The position numbers and the translations under genes are program-made. DNA of 64,000 nt from Deinococcus hopiensis KR-140. GTDB taxonomy: Bacteria; Deinococcota; Deinococci; Deinococcales; Deinococcaceae. Where the stretch lies: positions 124,001 through 188,000 of the forward strand of contig CALPYF020000003.1 in the NCBI GenBank assembly GCA_943327755.2, read 5' to 3'. The notes beneath the pieces are model-generated. The model did not search any database and was not told the origin of the DNA. It saw only the letters and a list, made by a program, of their open reading frames with translations. Positions 37,495 to 46,259 of the stretch are shown here, piece by piece. Numbering within the stretch: the first letter of the stretch is position 1; each line of letters begins with the position of its first letter.

Positions 37495-38736
37495 ATGTCG
37501 TCCGCCGCCCCCTCCCCCGCCCAGGCCAACACCGGGCGAACAAAGCTGATCCTGTTCCTGACGATCTTCATCGCCATGCTGGGCCTGAGCGTCCTGTTCC
37601 CGATCATCGCCCCGCTGGGCCGCCAGCTCGGCCTGACCGAGACGCAGACCGGCTGGTTCTCCACCGCCTACTCCCTGATGCAGTTCGTCTTCTCGCCGAT
37701 CTGGGGGGGCCGCAGCGAACGCGTGGGCCGCAAACCCGTCCTCCTGATGGGTCTGGTGGGCTTCTCGATCAGCTTCGGGCTGTTCGGCGTGCTGGCCCAG
37801 GCGGGCCTGAACGGCGCGCTGAGCGGCACCCTGCTGTTCGCGCTGCTCGTCGCCTCGCGCGTGATCGGCGGGATGCTCTCCAGCGCCACGCTGCCCACCG
37901 CGCAGGCCATGATGGCCGACCTGAGCAGCAAGGAGGACCGCGCCGCCAGCCTGGGCCTGATCGGCGCGGCGTTCGGGCTGGGCGTCGTGTTCGGCCCGGC
38001 CATCGGCGCGGCCCTGAGCGGCATCAGCCTGACCGCGCCGGTGTTCTTCAGCACCGCGCTGGGCCTGGTCACCGCACTCGTCGCGTGGCGCACCCTGCCC
38101 GAAACCCGCGTCAGCGGCGCCAAGGTCGCCGCGAAGGGCAGCCGCCGCGCGCTGCTCTCGCAACCCACCGTGCTGCTGCTGCTGGCCGTCAGCGCCCTGT
38201 CTACCCTGGCGAGCGTGGGCATGGAGCAGACCATCGGCTTCTACGTGCAGGACACCCTCCGCCTGACCCCCGAGGGCGCGGCGCGCACCGTGGGCATCAT
38301 GCTGACCCTGTTCGGCTTTGTGGCGGCGCTCGTTCAGGGCGGCGCAATCCGGCCCCTGGCCAAGAAACTCCCCACCACCCCGCTCGTGTCGGCGGGCCTG
38401 CTGATCATGGGCGTGGGCATGCTGCTCGTGCCCGCCGGTCAGGCGTTCTGGCCGATCACACTGGCCCTGGCCGTCGTGGGCGTGGGCAGCGCCATCCTCA
38501 GCCCCAGCCTCAGCGCGGGCCTGAGTCTCTCGGCCGGCGAGGACCTGCAGGGCACCGTCGCGGGCCTGAACAGCAGCGCCCTGGCCCTGGGGCGCATGGC
38601 GGGCCCGCTGATCAGCACCGGGCTGTACCAGACGGTCAGCCACGCCGCGCCGTACGTCCTGAGCGGCAGCGTGCTGCTGGCCCTGCTGGCCGTCATGCTG
38701 CTGATCCGCCCGAAGGTACAGCCCGCCGCCGCCTGA
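37495..38736 (+). CDS. MFS multidrug exporter (DHA1/TetA-like)
   Basis: 413 residues and twelve predicted membrane segments. The MFS motif A is GGRSERVGRKPVLLMG in the first cytoplasmic loop; motif C-like GLIGAAFGLGVVFGPAIGAALSG lies in helix 5, which marks it as a drug:H+ antiporter. The ATG at 37495 is supported by the -10 box 7 bases upstream. The palindromic operator suggests induction by a ligand sensed by a TetR-type repressor. The substrate is unknown. Confidence 0.9.
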   Translation: MSSAAPSPAQANTGRTKLILFLTIFIAMLGLSVLFPIIAPLGRQLGLTETQTGWFSTAYSLMQFVFSPIWGGRSERVGRKPVLLMGLVGFSISFGLFGVLAQAGLNGALSGTLLFALLVASRVIGGMLSSATLPTAQAMMADLSSKEDRAASLGLIGAAFGLGVVFGPAIGAALSGISLTAPVFFSTALGLVTALVAWRTLPETRVSGAKVAAKGSRRALLSQPTVLLLLAVSALSTLASVGMEQTIGFYVQDTLRLTPEGAARTVGIMLTLFGFVAALVQGGAIRPLAKKLPTTPLVSAGLLIMGVGMLLVPAGQAFWPITLALAVVGVGSAILSPSLSAGLSLSAGEDLQGTVAGLNSSALALGRMAGPLISTGLYQTVSHAAPYVLSGSVLLALLAVMLLIRPKVQPAAA

Positions 38737-38748
38737 CCAGCCCACCCT

Positions 38749-38786
38749 GCGGCCCCCCTCCCTGTCAGAGCCGGGGTGGGGGCCGC
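38749..38786 (+). terminator. Hairpin terminator of the MFS gene
   Basis: GCGGCCCCC pairs with GGGGGCCGC, with further imperfect pairing inside. It begins 12 bases after the stop. Confidence 0.6.
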
Positions 38787-38815
38787 GTGACTTGGACGTC
38801 CTGCCGGGCCGCGCG

Positions 38816-38821
38816 TACACT
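38816..38821 (+). promoter_or_regulatory. -10 element (TACACT) of rsmB
   Basis: TACACT lies 6 bases before the ATG at 38828 and decides that start over an in-frame ATG at 38792. Confidence 0.5.
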
Positions 38822-38827
38822 GCCCGG

Positions 38828-40129
38828 ATGACCGACGCACGCCGCCCCCGCACCGCCCGCGACCGACCCAGATCCGACGCCGACCGGCCCGGTCCGTTCA
38901 ACCCGGCCCGCGAGGTCGCCGTGCGGGTGCTGCTGCGCGTCATGGACGCCCACGCGTTCGCTGCGCCCGCCCTGGACGCCGCGCTGCAGGAGGCCCGCCT
39001 GCCCGCCCGCGACGCGGGGCTGGCCACGCACGTCGTGTACGGCGCGCTCCGGCACGCGCCCAGCCTCACGCGGGCGCTCGACGCTCGCCTGACCGGCGAG
39101 ACCCACCCCAAGACCCGCGCGGTCCTGCTGGCCGGGGCGTTCGAGCGGCTGTTCCTGGGCACCCCGCCGCACGCGGTCGTCAGCGAGTACGTGAATCTCG
39201 CGCGTGGCGCGCGGCTGGCCCCCCCCGGACTGGTGAACGCCGTGCTGCGCCGCCTGGAGAGCCTGAGTCCCGACGAGGTCGTCCCCGACGAGATGCCCGC
39301 GTGGCTGGCGGACGTGTACCGCCGCGCGTACGGCGCGCAGGCGGACGCGGTGCTCGCGGACCTGCTGGAGCCGCAGCCGCTGTGGCTGAGCCTCAGCGAC
39401 GCGGGCGTCCGCGCGCTGGAGGACGAGGGGAGCGTGCTGGAAGGCACCGTTCAGGGCGTGGACCGCGTCGCGCTGGACCGCCCGCTGCGGCAGACCGCCG
39501 CGTTCCAGCAGGGGCAGGCGCAGCCGATCAACCCGGCCAGCCTCGCCTGCGTGGACGCGCTGGGGGACGTGCAGGGGGCGCGGGTGCTGGACCTGGCGGG
39601 CGGGGCGGGCGTGAAGGCCGCGATGCTCGCCACGCGCGGCGCGCAGGTCACGAGCGTGGACGTCGTGGCCCGCAAGCACGACCTCGCCCGCGCGAACCTG
39701 AAGCGCCTGGGCCTGACGGGGCAGTTCATCACGCACGACCTGACCCAGCCCCTGCCCACCGAACCCGCGCCGGTTGTGCTGCTGGACGCGCCCTGCACCG
39801 GCAGCGGCACGCTGCGCAGCCACCCGGAGATCAAGCTGCGCCTCACGCCGGACGCCGTGCAGGAGATGGCCGAGCTTCAGGCGCGGATGCTGCCGAACGC
39901 CGCCGCGCTCGTGCAGCCCGGCGGGACTCTGGTGTACTCGGTGTGCTCCGTCACGCCGCAGGAAGGGGCACAGGTCGTGCAGGCGTTCCTGGACACCCAC
40001 CCGGAGTTCACGCCGCAGGCCGTGCCGGATCTGGAGGTCCCCACCGTGCCTGCCGGGCCGGGCGTACTGACCGTGCCGGTGGACGGGGTGGACGGGTTCT
40101 TCATCGCGCGCCTGAACCGGCAGTCCTGA
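38828..40129 (+). CDS. rsmB: 16S rRNA (cytosine(967)-C(5))-methyltransferase RsmB
   Basis: 433 residues. An N-terminal NusB-like helical domain (NPAREVAVRVLLRVMDAHAFA... about residues 25-150) precedes the SAM-dependent methyltransferase. VLDLAGGAGVKAAMLA is motif I, VLLDAPCTGSGTLRSHPEIK is motif IV with its conserved Cys, and VYSVCSVTPQEG contains the motif VI catalytic Cys. The double-Cys arrangement is diagnostic of RNA m5C methyltransferases, and the NusB domain identifies RsmB. The N-terminal 24 residues are Arg/Pro-rich. Confidence 0.93.
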   Translation: MTDARRPRTARDRPRSDADRPGPFNPAREVAVRVLLRVMDAHAFAAPALDAALQEARLPARDAGLATHVVYGALRHAPSLTRALDARLTGETHPKTRAVLLAGAFERLFLGTPPHAVVSEYVNLARGARLAPPGLVNAVLRRLESLSPDEVVPDEMPAWLADVYRRAYGAQADAVLADLLEPQPLWLSLSDAGVRALEDEGSVLEGTVQGVDRVALDRPLRQTAAFQQGQAQPINPASLACVDALGDVQGARVLDLAGGAGVKAAMLATRGAQVTSVDVVARKHDLARANLKRLGLTGQFITHDLTQPLPTEPAPVVLLDAPCTGSGTLRSHPEIKLRLTPDAVQEMAELQARMLPNAAALVQPGGTLVYSVCSVTPQEGAQVVQAFLDTHPEFTPQAVPDLEVPTVPAGPGVLTVPVDGVDGFFIARLNRQS

Positions 40130-40169
40130 ATTGGCGCAACTGACCTGACGGTCAGGGTAGGCTGGGGCC

Positions 40170-40841
40170 ATGCGCCTCCTGCCTGCCCTGACCGTCACTG
40201 CGCTGCTCACCCTGCCCACGTCCGCCGCGGCGCAGGCCCCCGCGAACTGCGCCCTGGCGAACGCCGTGGACAGCGGCAGTTACGCCACGCTGACCATCGA
40301 CATCTGGTCCGAGGCCGACGAGGACAACGCCGCCGGCACCTGGGCCGATTGCCGCGCTGCCGCGCTGCGCCGCAGCCTGGGCGGCAACCCGAAGCTCAGC
40401 GCCCGCATCGATGGCATCCGGAAGCAGATGCAGCAGCTGCGCGCACTGGAAGGCCAGTTCGCCTCCATCCGCGCGGGCGGTGGGACCATGTACTCACACG
40501 CCATCCCCCGCTCCTTCCCGTATCTGGAAGAACAGCTCGCGGGCCTCGCCGCACTGGCCCGCACCCCACTGGGCGCGCAGACCGGTCAGCACTACGCCGC
40601 GCTGGTCGCGCAGGCCCGCAAGGATCACGCGGCGTACGTGGCCGCCCTGCGCGCCTACCGCCCGAAACCCGACGAGACCTACTCGACCTACACCGCGGCC
40701 GAGTGGAAGCAGCTGGTGGACCGCTACGAGACGCTGGGCCGCGCGGTCATGCAGACACTGGGCGCCCGGGGTGACGCCGCGACCGCCCTGGGCTACACCC
40801 TGCTGAACACCACACTGTTTCCTGCCGACGGGGACTTCTAA
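40170..40841 (+). CDS. Exported protein of unknown function
   Basis: 223 residues with a signal peptide (MRLLPALTVTALLTLPTSAAA). The mature part is mainly helical with two Cys near its N-terminus (NCALANAV...WADCRAAALRR) that could form a disulfide. A TAGGCT box at 40158-40163 stands 6 bases before the ATG. A short palindrome CCTGACGGTCAGG lies just upstream. It ends tail to tail with the next gene with a four-base overlap. Not recognised. Confidence 0.6.
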   Translation: MRLLPALTVTALLTLPTSAAAQAPANCALANAVDSGSYATLTIDIWSEADEDNAAGTWADCRAAALRRSLGGNPKLSARIDGIRKQMQQLRALEGQFASIRAGGGTMYSHAIPRSFPYLEEQLAGLAALARTPLGAQTGQHYAALVAQARKDHAAYVAALRAYRPKPDETYSTYTAAEWKQLVDRYETLGRAVMQTLGARGDAATALGYTLLNTTLFPADGDF

Positions 40842-41566
40842 GCCGCGACGGTCGACAGCCGCAGCAGATGGGACCAGGCGTCGCGTTCCAGGGTGAAGGC
40901 CCACGCAGCGCCGCTCAGTCTCACGCCTGTCAGGGTGACGATCCCGTCCGCCCGGGTGAACGTCAGCAGCACCTGATCGGCCCCGCAGAGGGGTGGCCGG
41001 GCGTCCCAGCCCTGCGCCGCCGCCTCTGCCTGCCAGCCGAGGAGCATGGCAGGCAGGTCGCCGACTTCGGGCACCAGCAGCAGGGGGGCGCCGCCGGAGG
41101 ACTGGCGAGGCCCGCCCCACAGGGACAGGCCCGGCTGGGAAAGCAACCCCTCACCCTCCCGGGTGATCAGCGGCAGGTCGAGGTGGCGGCGCTGCGGTGT
41201 TCCCAGCCCCAACACCGTGTCGCCCAGCTCGAACCGGTCCTCGCGCACGTCGAAACCGACCGCCTCGCCGGGCTGCGCGGGCAGGCCCGCCGCGAGCAGC
41301 GCGCCGCGCACCGCCTCCCGCGCGCTGAACTGCGCGGCCGGGTCGCCGGGGACGCGCAGCCGGACGTGCCGCGCGCCGGCCAGATCACGGTAGACGCCCA
41401 GTGGGCTCACACCGGCCGGCCAATCCACATCCCTGAGCGGAGCGGGCAGTTCACCCACCCGCCACGACACCTGGGGACGCAGCAGGTGCAGGACCAGGCG
41501 CACGCGCACGCCCCATGGGCTCGGGGACACGGCGGCGCGCGGATACCGGAACGTCCAGCGGGGCAT
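40838..41566 (-). CDS. Conserved hypothetical protein
   Basis: 242 residues without a signal peptide or clear membrane helix. The first third is basic and rich in Val/Leu/Arg (VRVRLVLHLLRPQVSWRVGEL); the rest alternates beta-like strands and Gly/Pro turns. A TACGGT box (41572-41577, minus strand) precedes the ATG. The stop overlaps the convergent gene by four bases, leaving no room for a terminator. I do not recognise the family. Confidence 0.55.
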   Translation of the reverse strand: MPRWTFRYPRAAVSPSPWGVRVRLVLHLLRPQVSWRVGELPAPLRDVDWPAGVSPLGVYRDLAGARHVRLRVPGDPAAQFSAREAVRGALLAAGLPAQPGEAVGFDVREDRFELGDTVLGLGTPQRRHLDLPLITREGEGLLSQPGLSLWGGPRQSSGGAPLLLVPEVGDLPAMLLGWQAEAAAQGWDARPPLCGADQVLLTFTRADGIVTLTGVRLSGAAWAFTLERDAWSHLLRLSTVAA

Positions 41567-41649
41567 GCCTCACCGTACCGGCAGATGCGGCGTCAGGACA
41601 GCGAACCTGACCGAGCCGCGCGAGACGATCCGGCCGGACGGCAGGAGAC

Positions 41650-42357
41650 TTACTCGCCCAGAGCGGCGTCGAGCGCAATCTCGATCATGGCGTTGAAGGT
41701 CAGCTGACGTTCCTCGGCGGTGGTTTCCTCGCGGGTGACGAGGTGATCGCTGATGGTCAGGACGGTCAGGGCCTTCACGCCGTGCTTGGCGGCCAGGGTG
41801 TACAGCCCGGCGGCTTCCATCTCGACGGCCAGCACGCCGAAGTCCGCCCAGATTTTGTACTGGTCGAAGTCGTCGTGGTAGAAGGTGTCGCTGCTCATGA
41901 TGTTGCCGACGTGCGTGGCGTGGCCGCGTTCGCGGGCGATCTGGTAGGCGCGCATCAGCAGTTCGAAGTCCGCGATGGGGGCGAAGTTCTTCGCGCCGAA
42001 CCGGATGTTGTTGATGTTGCTATCGGTGCAGGCCGCCTGCGCGAGGACGATGTCGCGCACGTGCACGTCGGCCTGGTAGCTGCCGGCGGTGCCGACGCGG
42101 ATCAGGTTCTTGCAGCCGTACTGGGTGATCAGTTCGCTGACGTAGATCATGGAGCTGGCGATGCCCATGCCGGTGCCCTGCACGCTGACCTTCTTGCCCT
42201 TGTAGGTGCCGGTGTAGCCGTGCATGCCGCGCACGGTGTTGTGCAGCACGGGGTCGGTCAGGAAGGTCTCGGCGATGTGCTTGGCGCGCAGCGGGTCGCC
42301 GGGAAGCAGGACGGTTTCGGCGATCTGGCCGGGTTCGGCGTTCAGGTGGATACTCAT
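41650..42357 (-). CDS. deoD: Purine-nucleoside phosphorylase DeoD
   Basis: 235 residues, exactly the size of hexameric DeoD. IAETVLLPGDPLRAK binds phosphate; VRGMHGYTGTYKGKKVSVQGTGMGIASSMIYVSEL and RVGTAGS are NP-I family motifs; VEMEAAGLY binds ribose and SDHL carries the catalytic Asp. It cleaves purine (deoxy)nucleosides with phosphate for salvage. The ATG at 42357 is preferred to one at 42375 because TAGGCT (42366-42371, minus strand) lies 8 bases upstream. It might use nucleosides released by the exported nucleotidase at 13583, but the genes are not linked. Confidence 0.95.
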   Translation of the reverse strand: MSIHLNAEPGQIAETVLLPGDPLRAKHIAETFLTDPVLHNTVRGMHGYTGTYKGKKVSVQGTGMGIASSMIYVSELITQYGCKNLIRVGTAGSYQADVHVRDIVLAQAACTDSNINNIRFGAKNFAPIADFELLMRAYQIARERGHATHVGNIMSSDTFYHDDFDQYKIWADFGVLAVEMEAAGLYTLAAKHGVKALTVLTISDHLVTREETTAEERQLTFNAMIEIALDAALGE

Positions 42358-42407
42358 GACCCCTAAGCCTATCAAGTCCGGGCGCAGCTGTGAACGCGCC
42401 GGCGGGG

Positions 42408-43595
42408 TCAGGCCGGGGCACTCAGGGTCTCGCGGAGGGCCCGCAGGAAGCCGGGCAAGTCGGGGGTGCTGCCCTGCGCGAGCTCCGGGCGGCCGCCGCC
42501 CTTCCCGCCGCTGGCGGTCAGGGCGGCGCGCAGGAGCGTCCCCGCGTTCAGGTCGGGGTGCGCGCTACCGATGCCCACCCGGCCCTCCCCGGTCACGGCG
42601 GCGACCACCTCGCCCGCCGGGAGGTCAGTCAGGGCAGCCTGCAGACCCGCCGGGTCCGGCAACGTGACCACACGCAGCGTCACGTCCCCGAGCGTCTCGC
42701 CGGGCGCGGCGTCCCGCAGGGTGCGGGCGTGCGTGGCGTGCAGGGCGTCCAGCTGCGCGGCCAGCGCGGCGCGTTCGGCCGTCAGGGCCTCGACCCGTTC
42801 GGGCAGGCGCTCGACGGGCACGCTGAACCCCTGCGCGAGGCGGCGGGCGTCCGCGTACACGCCGCTCAGGTACGCGGACGCCTCCTCGCCTGCCATGAAG
42901 GTCACGCGGGTCACGCCGCCCTTGATGCGTTCCGTGCGCAGGATCACGACCGGGGCGGCCATGCTGGCGAGCGGGACGTGCGTGCCCCCGCAGGCGCTCA
43001 CGTCGAACGGCGTGCCGTCCGCGCGGCGGTAGATGACCAGCCGCGTGTCGCCCCGCACCTTCGACTCGCGCCGCAGCGGGTAGCGGGGCAGCTCGGCCTC
43101 GGGCACGACCGGGGTGTCCAGGGTCAGTTCGTCACGGCCTAGCGTCTCACGCAGCAGCGTCTCGGCGGCCCGCACGTGCGACTCGGCCGGGTCGCCCCTC
43201 AGGTCGATGGTGCACTCGGGGGCGTTCATGTTCACGGCCACCACCTCGAACACCGGGTTCACCTGCACGAACGCCTGGGCGAGCAGGTGCTCGGCGCTGT
43301 GGCGCTGCATGTGCCGCCAGCGGCGATCCCGGTCCACGTCGCCCTGCACGGTCTGCCCGACCGGTGGAAGCATGCCGTCCAGCGCGTGCCAGATCAGCCC
43401 GGTGGCCTTGTCGCGGCGGCTGCCGGTCACGCGGGCCTCACCTTCAGGCCAGCGCAGCGTGCCCGTGTCGGCTGCCTGCCCGCCCGCGTCCGGGTACAGG
43501 GCGGTGGCGTCCAGCGCGACCTCGTGGCCGTGCGCGTGCGTGACGGTGCCGGTGAAGGTCATCAGGGTGCTGTCGTGGTACAGGAGGCGGGTCAT
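42408..43595 (-). CDS. alaX: Alanyl-tRNA editing protein, AlaX long form
   Basis: 395 residues. An N-terminal AlaRS-like beta-barrel (LDATALYPDAGGQAADTGTL) precedes the editing domain with RHMQRHSAEHLLAQ (HxxxH) and SACGGTHV (CxxxH), the four zinc ligands. A coiled-coil (VEALTAERAALAAQLDALH) and a DHHA1-type C-terminal domain (VGIGSAHPDLNAGTLLRAALTASGGKGGGRPELAQG) mark the AlaX-L class. It deacylates Ser- or Gly-mischarged tRNA-Ala in trans. The start at 43595 follows TACCCT (43603-43608, minus strand) at 7 bases. Confidence 0.93.
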   Translation of the reverse strand: MTRLLYHDSTLMTFTGTVTHAHGHEVALDATALYPDAGGQAADTGTLRWPEGEARVTGSRRDKATGLIWHALDGMLPPVGQTVQGDVDRDRRWRHMQRHSAEHLLAQAFVQVNPVFEVVAVNMNAPECTIDLRGDPAESHVRAAETLLRETLGRDELTLDTPVVPEAELPRYPLRRESKVRGDTRLVIYRRADGTPFDVSACGGTHVPLASMAAPVVILRTERIKGGVTRVTFMAGEEASAYLSGVYADARRLAQGFSVPVERLPERVEALTAERAALAAQLDALHATHARTLRDAAPGETLGDVTLRVVTLPDPAGLQAALTDLPAGEVVAAVTGEGRVGIGSAHPDLNAGTLLRAALTASGGKGGGRPELAQGSTPDLPGFLRALRETLSAPA

Positions 43596-43744
43596 GCCGC
43601 CCAGGGTAGCGTCCCCCTCCCGGCCGCCGCGGGCCGCCAGCGGTGAGAGGCACTTCACGGCGCACTTAACCGCGGGGGCGGGCCCGGCCCCTACACTGGG
43701 CGCTCACGTCGGACGCCCGTGGGCTTCCGGCCGCAGGAGGAAGC

Positions 43745-43939
43745 ATGTCACGGTCTGGATTACTGATGCTGGGGACAGTCGCCGTCATCGCCGCGCTGTT
43801 CGCGCTGGGCGGCGCGCTGGACTGGCCCACCCCGTCCGTGCTGGGCGGCGCGGTCGCCGTGCTGCTGCTGGGCGTGGCCCTCGCCGTGACGCGCGTGCGG
43901 CGTCGGGCAGACCGGCCCGCCGAATCGCCCGGACGCTGA
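43745..43939 (+). CDS. Small two-helix membrane protein
   Basis: 64 residues. Two hydrophobic segments (about residues 5-24 and 31-49) form a helical hairpin, followed by an Arg-rich tail. A good Shine-Dalgarno (AGGAGG) precedes the ATG, and a TACACT box lies at 43691-43696. A Rho-independent-like hairpin follows. Monocistronic; not recognised. Confidence 0.65.
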   Translation: MSRSGLLMLGTVAVIAALFALGGALDWPTPSVLGGAVAVLLLGVALAVTRVRRRADRPAESPGR

Positions 43940-43953
43940 ACCGGGCAACAGGC

Positions 43954-43982
43954 AACGCCCCGACCTGACTGGCCGGGGCGTT
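43954..43982 (+). terminator. Hairpin terminator of the small membrane protein gene
   Basis: AACGCCCCG (43954-43962) and CGGGGCGTT (43974-43982) are perfect 9-base arms; the sequence continues ATCC, so the T-run is minimal. Confidence 0.65.
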
Positions 43983-43991
43983 ATCCGATAT

Positions 43992-44143
43992 CCGGGGAGG
44001 GTCAATCACCTTCCCCGGCAGGGTTCCCAGTTCCGTTGAAGGGCCAAGGGCACGCCCTTCAACTCCACTTCCAACCGCTGATGTTGACGGCTTCTCGCTC
44101 CGCTCGTTTCAGGTGTGCTGGGAACCCCTCAACACACCTGAAA
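43992..44143. repeat. Structured intergenic region with three hairpins
   Basis: Three stems follow one another: 43992-44018 (10 bp, one G-T pair), 44035-44063 (GTTGAAGGGC / GCCCTTCAAC) and 44107-44143 (TTTCAGGTGTG / CACACCTGAAA). AACCGCTG also occurs twice and GGGTTCCCA/TGGGAACCC are complementary over 100 bases. It lies downstream of two convergent genes and may be a repeat element or a structured 3' region. Confidence 0.5.
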
Positions 44144-44150
44144 ACCGCTG

Positions 44151-46259
44151 TCAGAGTTCCACGTGGGCGGGCTGGGCGCGTTCGCCCTTGGCGCGGCGGG
44201 GGATTTCCAGGTTCGGCATCATCAGCGTGGCCAGGAAGGCCAGCGCGGCGACGACGATCGAGTAGCGGTAGATCGAGCTGATGGTGTCCGCGAAGGCGAC
44301 CTTGGCGGCGCGGGCGCTGGCGAGCGTGATCTTTTCGCCGTCGTTCACGCCGCTCAGGGCGCCGCTGAGGGCCTGCTGGGTGGCCTGCTGTTCGGCCTGG
44401 GCTTCACCCTGGTCGAGGCCCTGCTTGATGCCGGCGAGGATCTGCGCGCGGGCCTGCGGGCTGGCCAGGGCGGGCGCGGGGATCTTCGCGAGGTTGTCGC
44501 GCAGCGCCTGGGGCAGCTGGGTGTTGGCGGCGAGGGCCTGCACCTGCGCGGCGTCGCCGCTGTTCACGGCCTGCTCAATGGTCGCGTAGGTCTGCGCGAA
44601 ACCGGCCTTGACCTGGGCGGGCACGCCGCCCTCGGGAATGCTGGTCAGCTGCGTGCGGGCAGCCCCGGGCAGGGACTTGATGAACTTGTCGTTCTTCACG
44701 GCGTTCAGGGCCTGCTGGTCGCCGGTCTGGATGGCCTTGGTGAGGTTCTCGCGCAGCGTGGCGAAGCGCGCCTTGACGTCCTCGGGTTTCTCGGGGGTGG
44801 CGTTGCGGTCGCCCTTGGGGGCGTTGCCGCTCCTGATGTCGTCGCTGATCTTCTGGAGGGTCGTGGCGACGGTGCCCTGGTTGCTGGCGGCCTGCGCGGC
44901 GAACTGCGTGGCGAGGTTGCTGCTCACCCCGGCGGTCAGGATCGCGCCGAAGATGGCGGTGCCGATGGTGCTACCCATCTGCTGGAAGAACTGCCCGGCG
45001 CTGGTCGCCACGCCGATCTCCCAGGGCTTGACGGCCAGCTGGAGGGCGGTGGTGTACAGCGGCAGGGCGGGGCCGAGGCCCAGGCCCAGCAGGACCATGC
45101 GGAACACGACGCTGCCATAGCTGCTGTCGGCGTTCAGGGTGCTCAGCGCGAAGAAGCCCAGTCCGGCGGTGATCAGGCCGATCAGCATCAGGGGTTTGTA
45201 GCGGCCCATGCGGCTGGCGATCTGGCCGCTGCCGATCGCGCCGATGATCAGGCCGACGGTCAGGGGGATGGTGGCGGTCCCGGCGGCGGTGGCGCTGACG
45301 CCCTGCACCTGCACGAGGTACAGGCTGAGGAACAGGATCGCGCCCAGGAACCCGGCGCCGATCATGAAGCGCGCCAGGGCGCCCCAGGCGAAGGTGGGAT
45401 TCTTGAACAGCGTCAGGGGCAGGATGGGGCTCTCGTGGCGGCTCTCGACGAACAGGAATGCAATCAGGCTGGCGGCGCTCAGGCCGAACAGGCCCAGGAT
45501 CTGCGGGCTGGTCCAGGCGTAGTTGCCGTCGGCGCCCCAGGTGAGGGCCAGCAGCAGCGGCACGGCGAACACCAGGATCAGGAAGGCACCCAGCCAGTCC
45601 ACGCGGGCTTTCAGGCCGCTGGCGAGGCGCGGCATCTTGCTGGCGATGAACGCCAGGGCGATGACACCGATGGGGAGGTTCACGTAGAACACCCAGCGCC
45701 ACGACACCTGGTCGGTCAGGAAGCCGCCCAGCAGCGGCCCGATGACGCTGCTCAGGCCGAACACGGCGCCGAACAGGCCCTGGTAGCGGGGGCGGTCGAC
45801 GGGTTCGAACAGGTCGGCGATGATCGCGAACGCGACCGAGCCGAGCGCGGCGGCGCCGACGCCCTGCAGGCCGCGGAACACGACGAGCTGCATCATGCCG
45901 CCGCCGAACAGGTTGCCCAGGAAGGGTTCACCGGCCAGGCCGCACAGGGCGCTGCCGATCAGGAAGATCACGATGCCGATCATCAGGATGGGTTTGCGGC
46001 CGTACAGGTCGGACAGTTTCCCGTAGATGGGGACGAGCGCGGTGTTCGTCAGGAGGTAGGCGGTGGTGACCCAGGAGTACAGGCTCAGGCCGTTGAGTTC
46101 CTGCGTGATGCGCGGCAGGGCGGTGGACACGATGGTCTGGTCCAGTGCGCTGAGGAACAGGCCCAGCAGGACGCCCAGCAGGATCAGGCGTTTGGTGGGC
46201 AGGTCGAGGGTCTTGGCATAGTCGATACGCCCTTCAGGTTCGGCGGTGTGTGCGCTCAT
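44151..46259 (-). CDS. DHA2-family MFS drug exporter with large extracytoplasmic insert
   Basis: 702 residues, longer than the usual 450-550. The first part is a standard 14-helix DHA2 (LGLFLSALDQTIVSTALPRITQEL is motif D1; KLSDLYGRKPILMIG is motif A; VIGPLLGGFLTDQVSWRWVFYVNLPIG is typical of QacA/EmrB relatives). Between the penultimate and last helices an insert of about 208 mostly helical, polar residues (about 446-653) is found, with an internal duplication: LTKAIQTGDQQALNAV...LPGAARTQLTSIP resembles IEQAVNSGDAAQVQAL...LPQALRDNLAKIP. It overlaps the upstream MarR gene by ATGA, so the regulator probably controls it. Confidence 0.9.
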   Translation of the reverse strand: MSAHTAEPEGRIDYAKTLDLPTKRLILLGVLLGLFLSALDQTIVSTALPRITQELNGLSLYSWVTTAYLLTNTALVPIYGKLSDLYGRKPILMIGIVIFLIGSALCGLAGEPFLGNLFGGGMMQLVVFRGLQGVGAAALGSVAFAIIADLFEPVDRPRYQGLFGAVFGLSSVIGPLLGGFLTDQVSWRWVFYVNLPIGVIALAFIASKMPRLASGLKARVDWLGAFLILVFAVPLLLALTWGADGNYAWTSPQILGLFGLSAASLIAFLFVESRHESPILPLTLFKNPTFAWGALARFMIGAGFLGAILFLSLYLVQVQGVSATAAGTATIPLTVGLIIGAIGSGQIASRMGRYKPLMLIGLITAGLGFFALSTLNADSSYGSVVFRMVLLGLGLGPALPLYTTALQLAVKPWEIGVATSAGQFFQQMGSTIGTAIFGAILTAGVSSNLATQFAAQAASNQGTVATTLQKISDDIRSGNAPKGDRNATPEKPEDVKARFATLRENLTKAIQTGDQQALNAVKNDKFIKSLPGAARTQLTSIPEGGVPAQVKAGFAQTYATIEQAVNSGDAAQVQALAANTQLPQALRDNLAKIPAPALASPQARAQILAGIKQGLDQGEAQAEQQATQQALSGALSGVNDGEKITLASARAAKVAFADTISSIYRYSIVVAALAFLATLMMPNLEIPRRAKGERAQPAHVEL

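Noticed and set aside
37468..39447. Minus-strand open frame of about 659 codons
   Set aside because: It lies opposite the MFS gene and rsmB, both with clear motifs and promoters. The translation is low-complexity.
40144..40156. Second copy of the TetR-type operator found at 37455
   Set aside because: CCTGACGGTCAGG shares the outer arms but lacks the five central bases, so the half-site spacing differs. Probably chance.
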